A DNA stretch of 45,744 nt from Deltaproteobacteria bacterium (lineage in GTDB: Bacteria > Desulfobacterota > BSN033 > WVXP01). Where the stretch lies: positions 1 through 45,744 of the forward strand of contig JAFDHF010000028.1 of the NCBI GenBank assembly GCA_019308905.1, given 5' to 3'. Position 1 is the first letter of the stretch; every line of letters starts with the position of its first letter. This document shows positions 23,490 to 32,007 of this stretch, one piece after another. The translations under genes and the position numbers were made by a program. Below the pieces are notes generated by a model, which had not been told where the DNA came from, ran no database searches, and was given only the letters and a program-made list of their open reading frames with translations.

Positions 23490-25727
23490 GTGACATTGTA
23501 TGCAGTTCCGGATTTGTCTGCCCTGATCGTGAATACGTTTTTCGGCTTATATGTCTACCGGAAAAATCCCGCCTCGCTATCGAATAGATTGTTCGCCCTC
23601 CTGATGCTTGCGATCTGTATCTGGCAATTCGGTGAATTCAATCTGGTAAACTCAACGACCGCGAGGGCGGCGCTATTCTGGGATCGATTCCTTTACGTTG
23701 GACTCATTCTTGCGCCCAATGCATCATGGGTTCTCGCATTGGGCTTCCCACACCGAAGTACCCTCCTCCGCAACAGAGCGACGGCCTTGCTGCTGTTCAC
23801 TCCGTCTCTCTTCCTGCTCTCTTTGCTGCCCACGAATTTGTTCATTTCAGGCGTCCAAACAGAGTCATGGGGTTTCGGAAAGATCGCAGGTCCCCTGTAT
23901 TGGCTTTTCAGGGTCCATATGTCGATTTTTGTCTCTCTGACCCTTTTGACCTTTTATCGTTCCTATAGGAGAGCCCAGACCGGAAGACAAAAAGTCCAGT
24001 CCAAGTATCTCATGATGGCAATAAGCGTTCCAGGACTTTTTGGAATCCTGATACTAATGGTGTTTCAGCCCTTGGGATTGAAGTACTTGAATATGGGAAC
24101 CGCTGCTTTCGCTTCGGTCATAATGACCGCCATTCTGTCCTATGCAATTGCGAAACACAGGTTGATGGATATAGATCTGGTACTTAAGAAAGGAACTATC
24201 TATGCTGTGACTCTTGCCGCTGTTGTTCTTCCATCAGTTCTGTTGATTGTTTTTTTCTCTAATATTATCTTCGAAAAGTTTGAATTTGTATTCTTATTCA
24301 TAATCCTCGTTATCCTTTCTATTAGTTGCATAGTATTCTCAGCTCTTATTCCACATGCTGAGACAAGCCTCGAACGGACAATCTTCAGGAACAGGCTTGC
24401 GTACAGGTCTATTCTTTCAGAGTTCAGTAAGGAAATAGTAACCATAGTCGAACTGGGAGTTCTGTGCAGAGAGGTGCTACATACAATCACGACTGCAATG
24501 GATATCGTCAATGCGTCTATCTTTGTCCATGAAGAAAGCACAGGAAAGTATGAACTACAGGCTGAAAAAGGTACTAACACATTTACTGCTTCTGAGAAGA
24601 ATGTTTCATATCCGGGTGCAGGCGATGATTTCATTGAATGGATGAAGAAAAATAGAAGCATTATAGTAAGAGAGGAGTGGGAGAAGCAAACGAGAAGGCC
24701 TGATCTGCAAAAGGTGATCAATAGAATGGGACAGATGGAATCGGAGGTTCTTATCCCTCTTCATACAAAGAGACGACTCATCGGGTTCATTAATTTGGGC
24801 AGGAAATCGCAAAAGGAGATTTACTCCGATGAAGACATCGGCCTTCTCGAGAGCCTTGCCAACCAGACGGCCATCGCCATAGAAAATGCCAAGCTTTATG
24901 AGGACGTGAAGAGACAAAAGGCGGTCGTGCGCCGGGCGGATCGTCTCGCTTCCTTGGGGACTCTGGCCGCAGGGTTGGCCCATGAGATCAGGAATCCCCT
25001 TGTGGCGATAAAAACCCTCGTGGAACTCCTCCCCGACAGGATCGATGATGAGGAGTTCAGGAGGGATTTTCTTGCAGTAGCTTCCGGCGAGGTCGACAGG
25101 ATATGCCTGTTGGTCAACGAGCTCTTGGAGTTTGCAAGGCCTGCTGCTCCCCAGCTTCAGCTGGAAGACATCCCGGAGATCATGGACGGCATGATCCTGC
25201 TTATCTCCACGGAATTGAAAAACAGGAATCTGGAAGTCGTGAAGAAGTACGAAGACGACCTTCCTCGTATCGCCATCGACCGGGAGCAGGTCAAACAGGT
25301 CTTTCTCAACATTCTGCTCAATGCCATCGAGGCCACCGAAGATGGGGGACAGGTGGTCGTCGAAATCCGAACCCTTTCGAGAAAGGGTAGCGACAAGGTC
25401 CTTCAGGTTGAGATACGGGACACGGGCAGGGGAATTCCTGAAGACCATTTGGACGATGTTTTCACTCCCTTTTTTACCACCAAGGACAAGGGGAGCGGAC
25501 TCGGCCTGGCCATCTCCCACCAGATCATTCAGGAACACAGGGGGATCATAACCGTGAAGAGTCGGGTGGGTGAAGGTTCCTCCTTCTTCATCGATTTCCC
25601 AATCACAAGAGAAGGTGCCTCGGGAAAGGATGGTACCGATAGGGAACAGCCGGTTCGAGAATCCTACCTATCAGAGCTTTCTGGGGTGGTGAAGAAAAGT
25701 GGCGAAGAAGGCTTTGCTGATCGTTGA
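23490..25727 (+). CDS. Membrane sensor histidine kinase with 7TM-type sensor, GAF, HisKA and ATPase domains
   Basis: This 745-residue kinase has about seven to nine hydrophobic segments in residues 8-290 (His_kinase_N-like input), a GAF-like domain at about 305-470, an H-box with His498 in AGLAHEIRNPL, and a C-terminal ATPase domain with the N box NILLNAIEA near 605, DTGRGIP near 647 and GSGLGLAI near 670. It should autophosphorylate and pass phosphate to the response regulator whose GTG lies 29 bases inside its 3' end. The start is a GTG sixteen bases after the second ketosynthase, so the kinase belongs to the ketosynthase transcript. Bases about 24230-24720, the last membrane helices and the GAF domain, are noticeably AT-rich against the flanks, which may mark a swapped module. 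The signal sensed is unknown. Confidence 0.92.
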   Translation: MTLYAVPDLSALIVNTFFGLYVYRKNPASLSNRLFALLMLAICIWQFGEFNLVNSTTARAALFWDRFLYVGLILAPNASWVLALGFPHRSTLLRNRATALLLFTPSLFLLSLLPTNLFISGVQTESWGFGKIAGPLYWLFRVHMSIFVSLTLLTFYRSYRRAQTGRQKVQSKYLMMAISVPGLFGILILMVFQPLGLKYLNMGTAAFASVIMTAILSYAIAKHRLMDIDLVLKKGTIYAVTLAAVVLPSVLLIVFFSNIIFEKFEFVFLFIILVILSISCIVFSALIPHAETSLERTIFRNRLAYRSILSEFSKEIVTIVELGVLCREVLHTITTAMDIVNASIFVHEESTGKYELQAEKGTNTFTASEKNVSYPGAGDDFIEWMKKNRSIIVREEWEKQTRRPDLQKVINRMGQMESEVLIPLHTKRRLIGFINLGRKSQKEIYSDEDIGLLESLANQTAIAIENAKLYEDVKRQKAVVRRADRLASLGTLAAGLAHEIRNPLVAIKTLVELLPDRIDDEEFRRDFLAVASGEVDRICLLVNELLEFARPAAPQLQLEDIPEIMDGMILLISTELKNRNLEVVKKYEDDLPRIAIDREQVKQVFLNILLNAIEATEDGGQVVVEIRTLSRKGSDKVLQVEIRDTGRGIPEDHLDDVFTPFFTTKDKGSGLGLAISHQIIQEHRGIITVKSRVGEGSSFFIDFPITREGASGKDGTDREQPVRESYLSELSGVVKKSGEEGFADR

Positions 25728-27078
25728 TGATGAGTCGGCCATAAGAGAGTCACTCAAATGGGTTTTCAAGCACACCTACCGTATCCTCTTGGCGGAGGAC
25801 GGCCATGAGGCTCTCCGGCTCGTCGATGGGGGGGCACCTGATATCGTTCTCTTGGATATTCTTCTCCCTGATATCAACGGCCTGGAGGTTCTGAGGCAGA
25901 TAAAGGAGCGCAACAGAGACCTTCCCGTCATCATGATTACCGCCACAAAGACCGTTAAGAATGCGGTGGAGGCAATGAAGCTCGGAGCGGACGACTATAT
26001 CGTGAAACCCTTCGATCTTGACGAACTGAAAATTGTGGTTCGCAAGGCCCTGTCGACTCAGGACTTGTCCAGGGAAGTGGAGCTCCTCAGGTCGGAGGTG
26101 AAACGTAGCTACACCTTCGACAATATCATAGGCAAGAGCAGGGAGATGAGGGAGATTTTCAGGGTCATCCGGCAGGTTGCGGATTCCAAGACTACGGTTC
26201 TGGTCACCGGAGAGAGCGGAACAGGCAAGGAACTCATATCCCGTGCAATACACCGCCACAGTTCAAGAAGGGACAGACCCTTTGTTACAATCAACTGTGC
26301 CGCCATACCTGAAGCCCTGATAGAGAGCGAACTCTTCGGCCATGAGAGGGGGGCCTTTACCAGTGCCTATGAGAAAAAGATCGGCCGTTTCGAAATGGCA
26401 CACACGGGTTCCCTCTTCCTCGACGAAATCGGGGAACTCAGCCTTTCCACTCAGGCCAAAATCCTCCGTTTTCTCGAGGAGAAGGAGTTCACCCGTGTGG
26501 GAGGCTCAAAGAACATCAAGGTCGATGTTCGCTTGATCGCGGCAACCAACAAGAACCTGGAGGAATCGATCAAGAACGGGAGTTTTCGGGGTGACCTCTT
26601 CTACCGAATCAACGTTGTTCCGATCGAGATTCCCCCTTTACGAAACCGGAAAGAGGATATCCCGGTTCTGGTTGATCATTTCATGAGACACTTCCGCACC
26701 GAAAATCAGAAGGGACCGTACAAGATATCGCAGGGCGTGATGGATGTCCTTATCAATTACGATTGGCCCGGTAACGTGAGAGAACTCGAAAACCTCATCG
26801 AGAGGGTGATGGCTCTGTCCACATCCGAGATCATCACACCTGAAGATCTCCCTGTCAACGTCCGTGAGAGCGTGCGGATCAACAGGCTGAAAGACGCCGT
26901 CCTTGGGGGAGACATATCTTTGACCAAGGCCGTTGCCGAGTTTGAACGGGATATCATCATGGACGGTATGAAACGAGCCAACTATGTCCAGTCCCAGGCA
27001 GCAGCCAAATTGGGAATCAGCCGGCGCATCCTAAAATATAAGCTGGACAAGTTGAAGATCGAATTCGATCCCCATTAG
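25699..27078 (+). CDS. NtrC-family response regulator with a GAFTSA loop
   Basis: This 459-residue protein has a receiver with Asp53 (LLDILLPD), an AAA+ domain with Walker A GESGTGKE at 171-178, and a Fis-type DNA-binding end (VQSQAAAKLGISRRILKYKL). The sigma-54 contact loop reads GAFTSA at 218-223 rather than GAFTGA; the glycine-to-serine change may alter how it engages sigma-54. Otherwise the domain is full length. The GTG start lies within the kinase gene, so kinase and regulator are coupled and are the likely cognate pair. A good sigma-54 promoter follows 270 bases downstream, before the receiver/HD-GYP gene, and is the obvious candidate target. Confidence 0.93.
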   Translation: MAKKALLIVDDESAIRESLKWVFKHTYRILLAEDGHEALRLVDGGAPDIVLLDILLPDINGLEVLRQIKERNRDLPVIMITATKTVKNAVEAMKLGADDYIVKPFDLDELKIVVRKALSTQDLSREVELLRSEVKRSYTFDNIIGKSREMREIFRVIRQVADSKTTVLVTGESGTGKELISRAIHRHSSRRDRPFVTINCAAIPEALIESELFGHERGAFTSAYEKKIGRFEMAHTGSLFLDEIGELSLSTQAKILRFLEEKEFTRVGGSKNIKVDVRLIAATNKNLEESIKNGSFRGDLFYRINVVPIEIPPLRNRKEDIPVLVDHFMRHFRTENQKGPYKISQGVMDVLINYDWPGNVRELENLIERVMALSTSEIITPEDLPVNVRESVRINRLKDAVLGGDISLTKAVAEFERDIIMDGMKRANYVQSQAAAKLGISRRILKYKLDKLKIEFDPH

Positions 27079-27398
27079 AACCTACAGGTGTACTCTACCC
27101 TTCGGTGGCTCTGGGCTGTTGGAAAAGTCGACTCGAGTGCCCAATTTTGGACCTCATGATTTAAGGGAGAATTTCCTTTGTTTTTCGCTGTGTTGTCATC
27201 TTTGTCATTAGCGGAATGCCCAAATTTGTACAGAAGATGCTGCCAGCAAAGGATCTTTCCTATTCCCGTTTCCATGTGCATTCCAGCATTGTATCGCCGT
27301 TCCAATAGGTTAAAAGACGAAACCTAGTGCTTCGACCAGAGTTTTTTTGGCAAGTAGATTGCTTGCATAACGGTATTGTCCTTCTGCTTCGAGGTTGA
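27079..27398 (+). other. Intergenic region carrying a sigma-54 promoter
   Basis: This 320-base stretch is AT-rich and has no convincing gene. Its distal end contains the sigma-54 promoter at 27347-27363. The upstream 200 bases would be the natural place for enhancer sites of the preceding regulator, but I found no clear long inverted repeat by eye. Confidence 0.6.
27347..27363 (+). promoter_or_regulatory. Sigma-54 promoter (-24/-12) upstream of the receiver/HD-GYP gene
   Basis: TTGGCAAGTAGATTGCT matches the -24/-12 consensus. The invariant GG is at 27349-27350 and GC at 27361-27362, with exactly ten bases between. Transcription would start near 27374, about 25 bases before the ATG at 27399. 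It sits directly behind an NtrC-type regulator gene, the expected activator class. Confidence 0.7.
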
Positions 27399-28526
27399 AT
27401 GATGGTGGAGCATGCAAGAATACTGATTGTCGATGACGAGCTCGGGCCGAGGGAATCGCTCAGGATTATCCTGAAGCCCTTCTATGACGTCCACACAGCC
27501 TCCGATGGGAGAGCCGCTCTCGATTTCCTTGGAAGGAACACCGTGGATCTCATCACCCTCGACCTGAAGATGCCGGGCCTCTCCGGGTTGGAAGTGCTGG
27601 AGCAGGTCCGAAAATCCAATCCGGACGTGCTGGTTATCATTGTTACCGGCTATGGTACTTTCAAGTCCGTGGTGGAAGCCATTCGCCTCGATGTTTTTGA
27701 CTATATTTCCAAGCCTTTCAATATCCAGGAAATTCTCTCCGTGGTGAAGCGATGTCTGGAAATGAGGGATACCGAGATCACTATCAAAACCATCTTCAGC
27801 GAAATCGCCTCGGTTTCGGTGGAAGGATACTCAGAGCCACGCCTGGCCAAGATCTTGGAAATGACGAGAAGACTCCTGCGTAACGGCGAGCAACTCGGGC
27901 CGAAGGCAAAAGAGATCTCGAGTCTCGAATTGATTCGTATGGTATCAGAGGGGATCGAGAAGAGAGATCCTTACTCTGCCGGCCATTCGGCAAGAGTCGG
28001 CCGATATACGGACTCTGTGGCCCGAAAGCTTGGACTCGCCGAGGAGGTGAGAACGTCTCTACAGGTGGCATCGTACCTCCATGACATCGGAAAGGTTTGC
28101 ATCAGCAGTCGATTCATGAACAACGAAGGAAAGCTCTCCAGTACCGACTGGGCCATTCTCAAGAGGCATCCCCTCAAATCGGTCCAGCTCGTTCAGCCTC
28201 TCCAACTGCCGGAGAGTACGATTTCGGTCATCCGCCATCACCACGAACGCTTCGACGGGACGGGCTATCCCGGTGGGCTGGCAGACGGGGAGATTCCCCT
28301 CGGTGCTCGAATCCTTTCCATCGGGAACACCTATGACGCTCTCATGTCGAAGAAACTCTACCGGGATTCCATGGACCCCGCCGAGGCTCGGGCGGAGATC
28401 GAGAGAGGTGCCCGGACTTGCTTCGACCCCGATCTGGTTGGGATCTTCATGGAAGTCTTGCGAGAACAGAAAGACCTGTGTCAGCCCGAGGGCTTTCACG
28501 AGAGACTTCACGGGGAAGCCCTATGA
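27399..28526 (+). CDS. Response regulator with HD-GYP domain (cyclic-di-GMP phosphodiesterase-like)
   Basis: This 375-residue protein has a receiver with Asp55 (TLDLKMPG) and an HD-GYP domain at about 175-360. HD-GYP landmarks are GHSARV (His196), HDIGK (His228, Asp229), KRHP (His257) and HHERFDGTGYPGGL at 281-294. The last metal-ligand position, normally Asp in the ADxxDAL motif, is Asn310 (IGNTYDAL), so metal binding may be weakened. HD-GYP domains degrade cyclic-di-GMP. GAGG precedes the ATG, with a second ATG at 27402. It is expressed from the sigma-54 promoter at 27347-27363 and overlaps the next gene by ATGA. The likely roles are enzyme, or a degenerate cyclic-di-GMP receptor. Confidence 0.9.
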   Translation: MMVEHARILIVDDELGPRESLRIILKPFYDVHTASDGRAALDFLGRNTVDLITLDLKMPGLSGLEVLEQVRKSNPDVLVIIVTGYGTFKSVVEAIRLDVFDYISKPFNIQEILSVVKRCLEMRDTEITIKTIFSEIASVSVEGYSEPRLAKILEMTRRLLRNGEQLGPKAKEISSLELIRMVSEGIEKRDPYSAGHSARVGRYTDSVARKLGLAEEVRTSLQVASYLHDIGKVCISSRFMNNEGKLSSTDWAILKRHPLKSVQLVQPLQLPESTISVIRHHHERFDGTGYPGGLADGEIPLGARILSIGNTYDALMSKKLYRDSMDPAEARAEIERGARTCFDPDLVGIFMEVLREQKDLCQPEGFHERLHGEAL

Positions 28527-29266
28527 TAGAGAAGCAGTTGGTACGCTGCATTCAGTGCAATGCTGTTGCTCTCTTTTCTTCAGTGGACCGATCTCCGGAG
28601 TACCACAAAGAACACGGGAAATGGGTGGCTGTTGAGCACGACGATCGCGCCCTGTTCCTCCAGAGACATTTGAACCACCCACACGAAGTGCTCCAGGTGC
28701 TGGAAGGGTCTTTCATGAGTTATCAGGACTACTGGGAACCCGTGAAAACCAGCTACTTTGAAGCCACCAATGGAAGAGAACACTTCGTTGTGAAGAAGTC
28801 CAGAAAAAGCATTCTCGATCCTTATCGATACGAACTCATTGCCGGCAGGCTTCGTCTCATACCCGGCAGGCTGACCGTTGACAAAAAGGCGATCCAGGGA
28901 GAGCTTGAACGAGCACTCTCCCCCTCTCTTGTTTCTTCCCAGAAGATCAAAATCTTTGTGGAAAGCCTGGGAAGAACGGTCTCCCGTATCAGGCCGCAAG
29001 AGCTGAAGCGAATCGCCTTTGAGAGGAAGACCCCTGTTTTGTGGTCCTATTCTCTGGACAAGAGGATCATGGAGACCGCCTTTAGAGCCTGCTCAAACCG
29101 CCTGGCCCGGAGGGAGCGTGACTCTCTCGCCTGCTTCCTCCGCGAAAGCCTCGACGATGATCTATTCGTGGCCACGGCAAGGGTTCAGTTCAGGATCGAA
29201 AGGGAAAGACCCAAAATCGCCGAACCAGAGCGAGAGTCGCTCATCAGCGAACCTTCACCCCCATAA
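28523..29266 (+). CDS. Unknown protein coupled to the HD-GYP regulator
   Basis: This 247-residue protein starts at an ATG overlapping the HD-GYP stop (ATGA). An earlier in-frame start at 28418 lies inside the HD-GYP gene in another frame and has no support. The N-terminus has a two-cysteine knuckle (CIQCNAVALF) followed by SPEYHKEHGKWVAVEHDD, suggesting a small metal site. The middle (FEATNGREHFVVKKSRKSI) and the C-terminus (ARRERDSLACFLRESLDDD) are strands then charged helices. There is no membrane segment. I do not recognise a family. Strict coupling suggests it acts with the HD-GYP protein, for instance as its output or as a modulator, which is inference. Confidence 0.8.
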   Translation: MIEKQLVRCIQCNAVALFSSVDRSPEYHKEHGKWVAVEHDDRALFLQRHLNHPHEVLQVLEGSFMSYQDYWEPVKTSYFEATNGREHFVVKKSRKSILDPYRYELIAGRLRLIPGRLTVDKKAIQGELERALSPSLVSSQKIKIFVESLGRTVSRIRPQELKRIAFERKTPVLWSYSLDKRIMETAFRACSNRLARRERDSLACFLRESLDDDLFVATARVQFRIERERPKIAEPERESLISEPSPP

Positions 29267-29343
29267 ACCGTCTTCTCATGTAGAGCTGCGAATCGCCCAG
29301 AATTCTTGATCGAAAAGTCAGGAAATCCGATCGGGTCGATCCA

Positions 29344-29373
29344 TTGACAGAGACTCATCAAATCTGTTAGCTT
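29344..29373 (+). promoter_or_regulatory. Weak possible promoter before ccsA
   Basis: TTGACA at 29344-29349 is a perfect -35. The best partner is TAGCTT 18 bases on (29368-29373), which fits -10 poorly. It could be a regulated or activator-dependent promoter. Confidence 0.3.
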
Positions 29374-29416
29374 TCTCAGAGTCCTTATCATTCTCCCGTG
29401 AGGAAGGCAAACCATC

Positions 29417-30259
29417 ATGGAGACGACAAGTGCGTGGATTTTCGGCGTAGTAATGTATGCATACCTTGCCGTGACGGTGATCTATCTCATCTACGCTGTC
29501 AGCCGAAACCAAGCGATCGGACGGATCGCAACCGCTTTGCTTGCTGGGGCGCTTGCACTCCACACGGTTGGCCTGGTCTACCGGTGGATCGAGACGCACA
29601 AGACAGGGTACGGATATGTTCCCCTGTCAAACATGTACGAGTCCTTGATCTTTTTCTCCTGGACGATCGTTCTTCTCTACCTCGTTTTGGAACTCCTTTA
29701 CAAGCAGAAAACGATCGGTGTCTTCGTGACGCCTTTTGCCTTTCTCTTCATGGCCCTCACAGCTATCATTCCTGGTGTGAACTCCGAGATCAACCCCCTA
29801 GTCCCTGCCCTGAAGAGTCCGTGGCTTGCCATCCACGTGATCACCTGCTTTGTGGGATATGCAGCCTTTGCCGTCTCGTTCTGGTTCAGTCTTCTCTATC
29901 TGATCAGGGAGAGTAGGGAGAGACGTGACCCTTCTCCATCACGTTTTCTGCCTGCGGCCAGGGTCCTGGATGAGATAAGCTATCGATCGATCCTCATCGG
30001 ATTTCCCATGCTCACTCTCGGAATCGTCACCGGAGCCGCATGGGCCAACTACGCATGGGGTTCTTACTGGAGCTGGGATCCCAAGGAGACCTGGTCCTTG
30101 ATAACCTGGTTTGTCTATGCCGCCTTTCTTCACGCCCGGCTGGCCCGTGGATGGTCCGGGAGGAAAGCCGCCTTTCTTTCGATCATAGGTTTTGGAGCGG
30201 TCATTTTCACCTATTTCGGCGTCAACTATCTAATTTCGGGCTTGCACAGCTACGCGTAG
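29417..30259 (+). CDS. ccsA: Cytochrome c biogenesis protein CcsA (system II haem handling)
   Basis: This 280-residue membrane protein has about eight hydrophobic segments and the WWD signature of haem-handling proteins at residues 214-231 (WGSYWSWDPKETWSLITW). Conserved histidines His49, His140 and His239 match external and internal haem ligands. CcsA with CcsB (ResB) forms the system II synthase that attaches haem to apocytochrome c outside the membrane. No ResB partner or thioredoxin-like protein is next to it, so the partner lies elsewhere. GAGGAAGG precedes the ATG. Some databases call this gene ccsB. Confidence 0.9.
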   Translation: METTSAWIFGVVMYAYLAVTVIYLIYAVSRNQAIGRIATALLAGALALHTVGLVYRWIETHKTGYGYVPLSNMYESLIFFSWTIVLLYLVLELLYKQKTIGVFVTPFAFLFMALTAIIPGVNSEINPLVPALKSPWLAIHVITCFVGYAAFAVSFWFSLLYLIRESRERRDPSPSRFLPAARVLDEISYRSILIGFPMLTLGIVTGAAWANYAWGSYWSWDPKETWSLITWFVYAAFLHARLARGWSGRKAAFLSIIGFGAVIFTYFGVNYLISGLHSYA

Positions 30260-30401
30260 GAGTTCGATCGCTTCCCAAAACCTTTCTCGCTCCTCGCAAT
30301 CTACTCGACGGGTTCCAAGATCGATTCACAGAAGTCCGGTCTTGCCCCTCGGCCTCATATGCTATATTTTGTTCCTTAAATCTTTCACAAAGAGGAATTC
30401 C

Positions 30402-31364
30402 ATGGTTTCCTCCCTTTCAAAACTCGATAGTGAACACGGTAAGCTCATTCTGATAGGCGGGAAAGGAGGGGTGGGCAAGACGACGTGCGCTGCTGCTGTG
30501 GCCCTCCATTTTTCGGAAATCGGAAGGAAAACCCTTGTCATCTCAAGCGACCCCACCCCTTCCCTATCTGACATCTTCGAGTGCTCCATCGGTGACAGAG
30601 AAACCGCCGTTACGGGGGTCGACGGCCTGTATGGAATCGAAATCAGCTCCGAGATTGTTCTGGATATGTGGCGGAAGAGATTTGGTCCGGAGATCTACGA
30701 AGTAATATCTTCCTTTGCAAACCTAGATTATGACTTCGTGGACTATATCGGTACGGCACCGGGAATCGAGGAGGAGTATATGCTCAACTACATCCTCGAC
30801 CTGGTCGAGGGGGGGCAGTACGATCTTGTCGTCTGGGACACCGCCCCTGCCGGACATACCCTTAGGCTCCTCCACCTGCCCCAGATTTTCCTGAAGCATT
30901 TGGAAGCTGCCACAAAATTCTACCTTAATATTTATACCTACCTCGAGAAATTCAAGGACGGCATCCGCCTTCGTAAGGGGAAACGATCCCTCATGGAGAT
31001 CATCAGCAGTTGGGGAGACCTGGCGGAAAAGATCGTTCGGTTCATCCGGGATCAGGGCAAGACCGCCTTTGTCCTGGTGACCATACCAGAGGCCCTCGGA
31101 GTCAAGCAGACCGAACGGATCATCAAGGATTTTGATGAATATGAGCTGACCGTGAGATATCTAATAGTCAACCACGTAATTGAACAGGCCGATTGCGACT
31201 TTCACAGAATCAAACAGAAAATGCAGCAGGACTATCTCCGGGTCCTTGAGGAGAGCTACGGCAAGCGCATCAAGATAGTCCATCTCCCCGAGTCACCTCG
31301 GGAAGTGAAAGGTCTCGAACGGATCAGCGAGGTCTCACGAATCCTCTTCCCTCCTGGGAGTTGA
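30402..31364 (+). CDS. ArsA/Get3-family P-loop ATPase
   Basis: This 320-residue protein is a single-copy ArsA-type ATPase. The deviant Walker [11 protein letters not shown] is at 19-28, the switch I region [10 protein letters not shown] at about 49-58, and switch [13 protein letters not shown] at about 146-156. ArsA drives arsenite export and Get3 inserts tail-anchored proteins; single-domain bacterial forms are mostly uncharacterised. No arsB or arsR gene and no cysteine triad for arsenite is visible, so arsenic transport is unlikely. The ATG at 30402 has AGAGGA six bases upstream; a start 60 bases earlier would add a hydrophobic stretch without a ribosome site. It lies between ccsA and a NUDIX gene. 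Confidence 0.88.
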   Translation: MVSSLSKLDSEHGKLILIGGKGGVGKTTCAAAVALHFSEIGRKTLVISSDPTPSLSDIFECSIGDRETAVTGVDGLYGIEISSEIVLDMWRKRFGPEIYEVISSFANLDYDFVDYIGTAPGIEEEYMLNYILDLVEGGQYDLVVWDTAPAGHTLRLLHLPQIFLKHLEAATKFYLNIYTYLEKFKDGIRLRKGKRSLMEIISSWGDLAEKIVRFIRDQGKTAFVLVTIPEALGVKQTERIIKDFDEYELTVRYLIVNHVIEQADCDFHRIKQKMQQDYLRVLEESYGKRIKIVHLPESPREVKGLERISEVSRILFPPGS

Positions 31365-31429
31365 TGAGGGGGAAATCCGTTCGACTGGGAGAAGGGAGAT
31401 GGGTGGACAAACAATGCAAGGAGTCAGAA

Positions 31430-31930
31430 ATGGCCGTATCAAGGGTGGTGCGCTGTCCTAAATGCGGAGCCCCTATCCGGGAGTATTCCTCCCCTCTGAC
31501 CACAGTGGATATAATCATTCGGTGTAAAGTCAGTAACAAGGAGGAAGGATTGGTACTCATAATGAGAAAGAGAGAACCCAAGATGTGGGCTCTTCCAGGT
31601 GGGTTCTGTGAGTATGGAGAAAGTCTCGAACAGGCGGCCCTCCGTGAAGCCGTTGAAGAGACAGGGCTGGAAGTTGAACTCACTGAGCAGTTCCACACAT
31701 ATTCTGATCCCCGTCGCGATCCGCGCCACCACTCGATCACAACGGTCTTTATCGCCACGTCGGCGGGTGAACCCGTAGCCGGGGACGATGCCGCTCAGGT
31801 TCGGATCTTCAAGAAATCCCAGATCCCGGATACTCTGGCCTTTGATCATAGAAGGATTCTGGATGATTACCTCTTTTACGAGAGGACTGGATTGAGACCT
31901 CGCCCCTCAGCCACGCGACCGGGAAAGTGA
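31430..31930 (+). CDS. NUDIX hydrolase with N-terminal zinc knuckle
   Basis: This 166-residue protein has the NUDIX box at about residues 57-79, [23 protein letters not shown], split here as GGFCEYGES then LREAVEETG, with the catalytic REXXEE glutamates in place. Cys9 and Cys12 in RCPKCGAPI form half of a zinc knuckle. The substrate may be ADP-ribose or another nucleoside diphosphate derivative. AAGGAG at 31418-31423 sets the ATG at 31430; the open frame runs back to the ArsA stop but has no better start. It is on the ArsA transcript and converges with the enolase-superfamily gene 78 bases away. Confidence 0.88.
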   Translation: MAVSRVVRCPKCGAPIREYSSPLTTVDIIIRCKVSNKEEGLVLIMRKREPKMWALPGGFCEYGESLEQAALREAVEETGLEVELTEQFHTYSDPRRDPRHHSITTVFIATSAGEPVAGDDAAQVRIFKKSQIPDTLAFDHRRILDDYLFYERTGLRPRPSATRPGK

Positions 31931-32007
31931 TCGCGATCAAATCCATCTGTTTCCTGCCTGAGGGATGTGTGAAAGAAGATCGCAGAGAGATCCGGTGGCA
32001 AGAGCTG

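Noticed and set aside
24606-25538. A 310-codon antisense frame in the histidine kinase
   Set aside because: Shadow of the kinase and GAF domains, which have all expected motifs on the plus strand.
30402-31364. ArsA-type ATPase as an arsenite efflux component
   Set aside because: No arsenic transporter, regulator or arsenite-binding cysteines are near.
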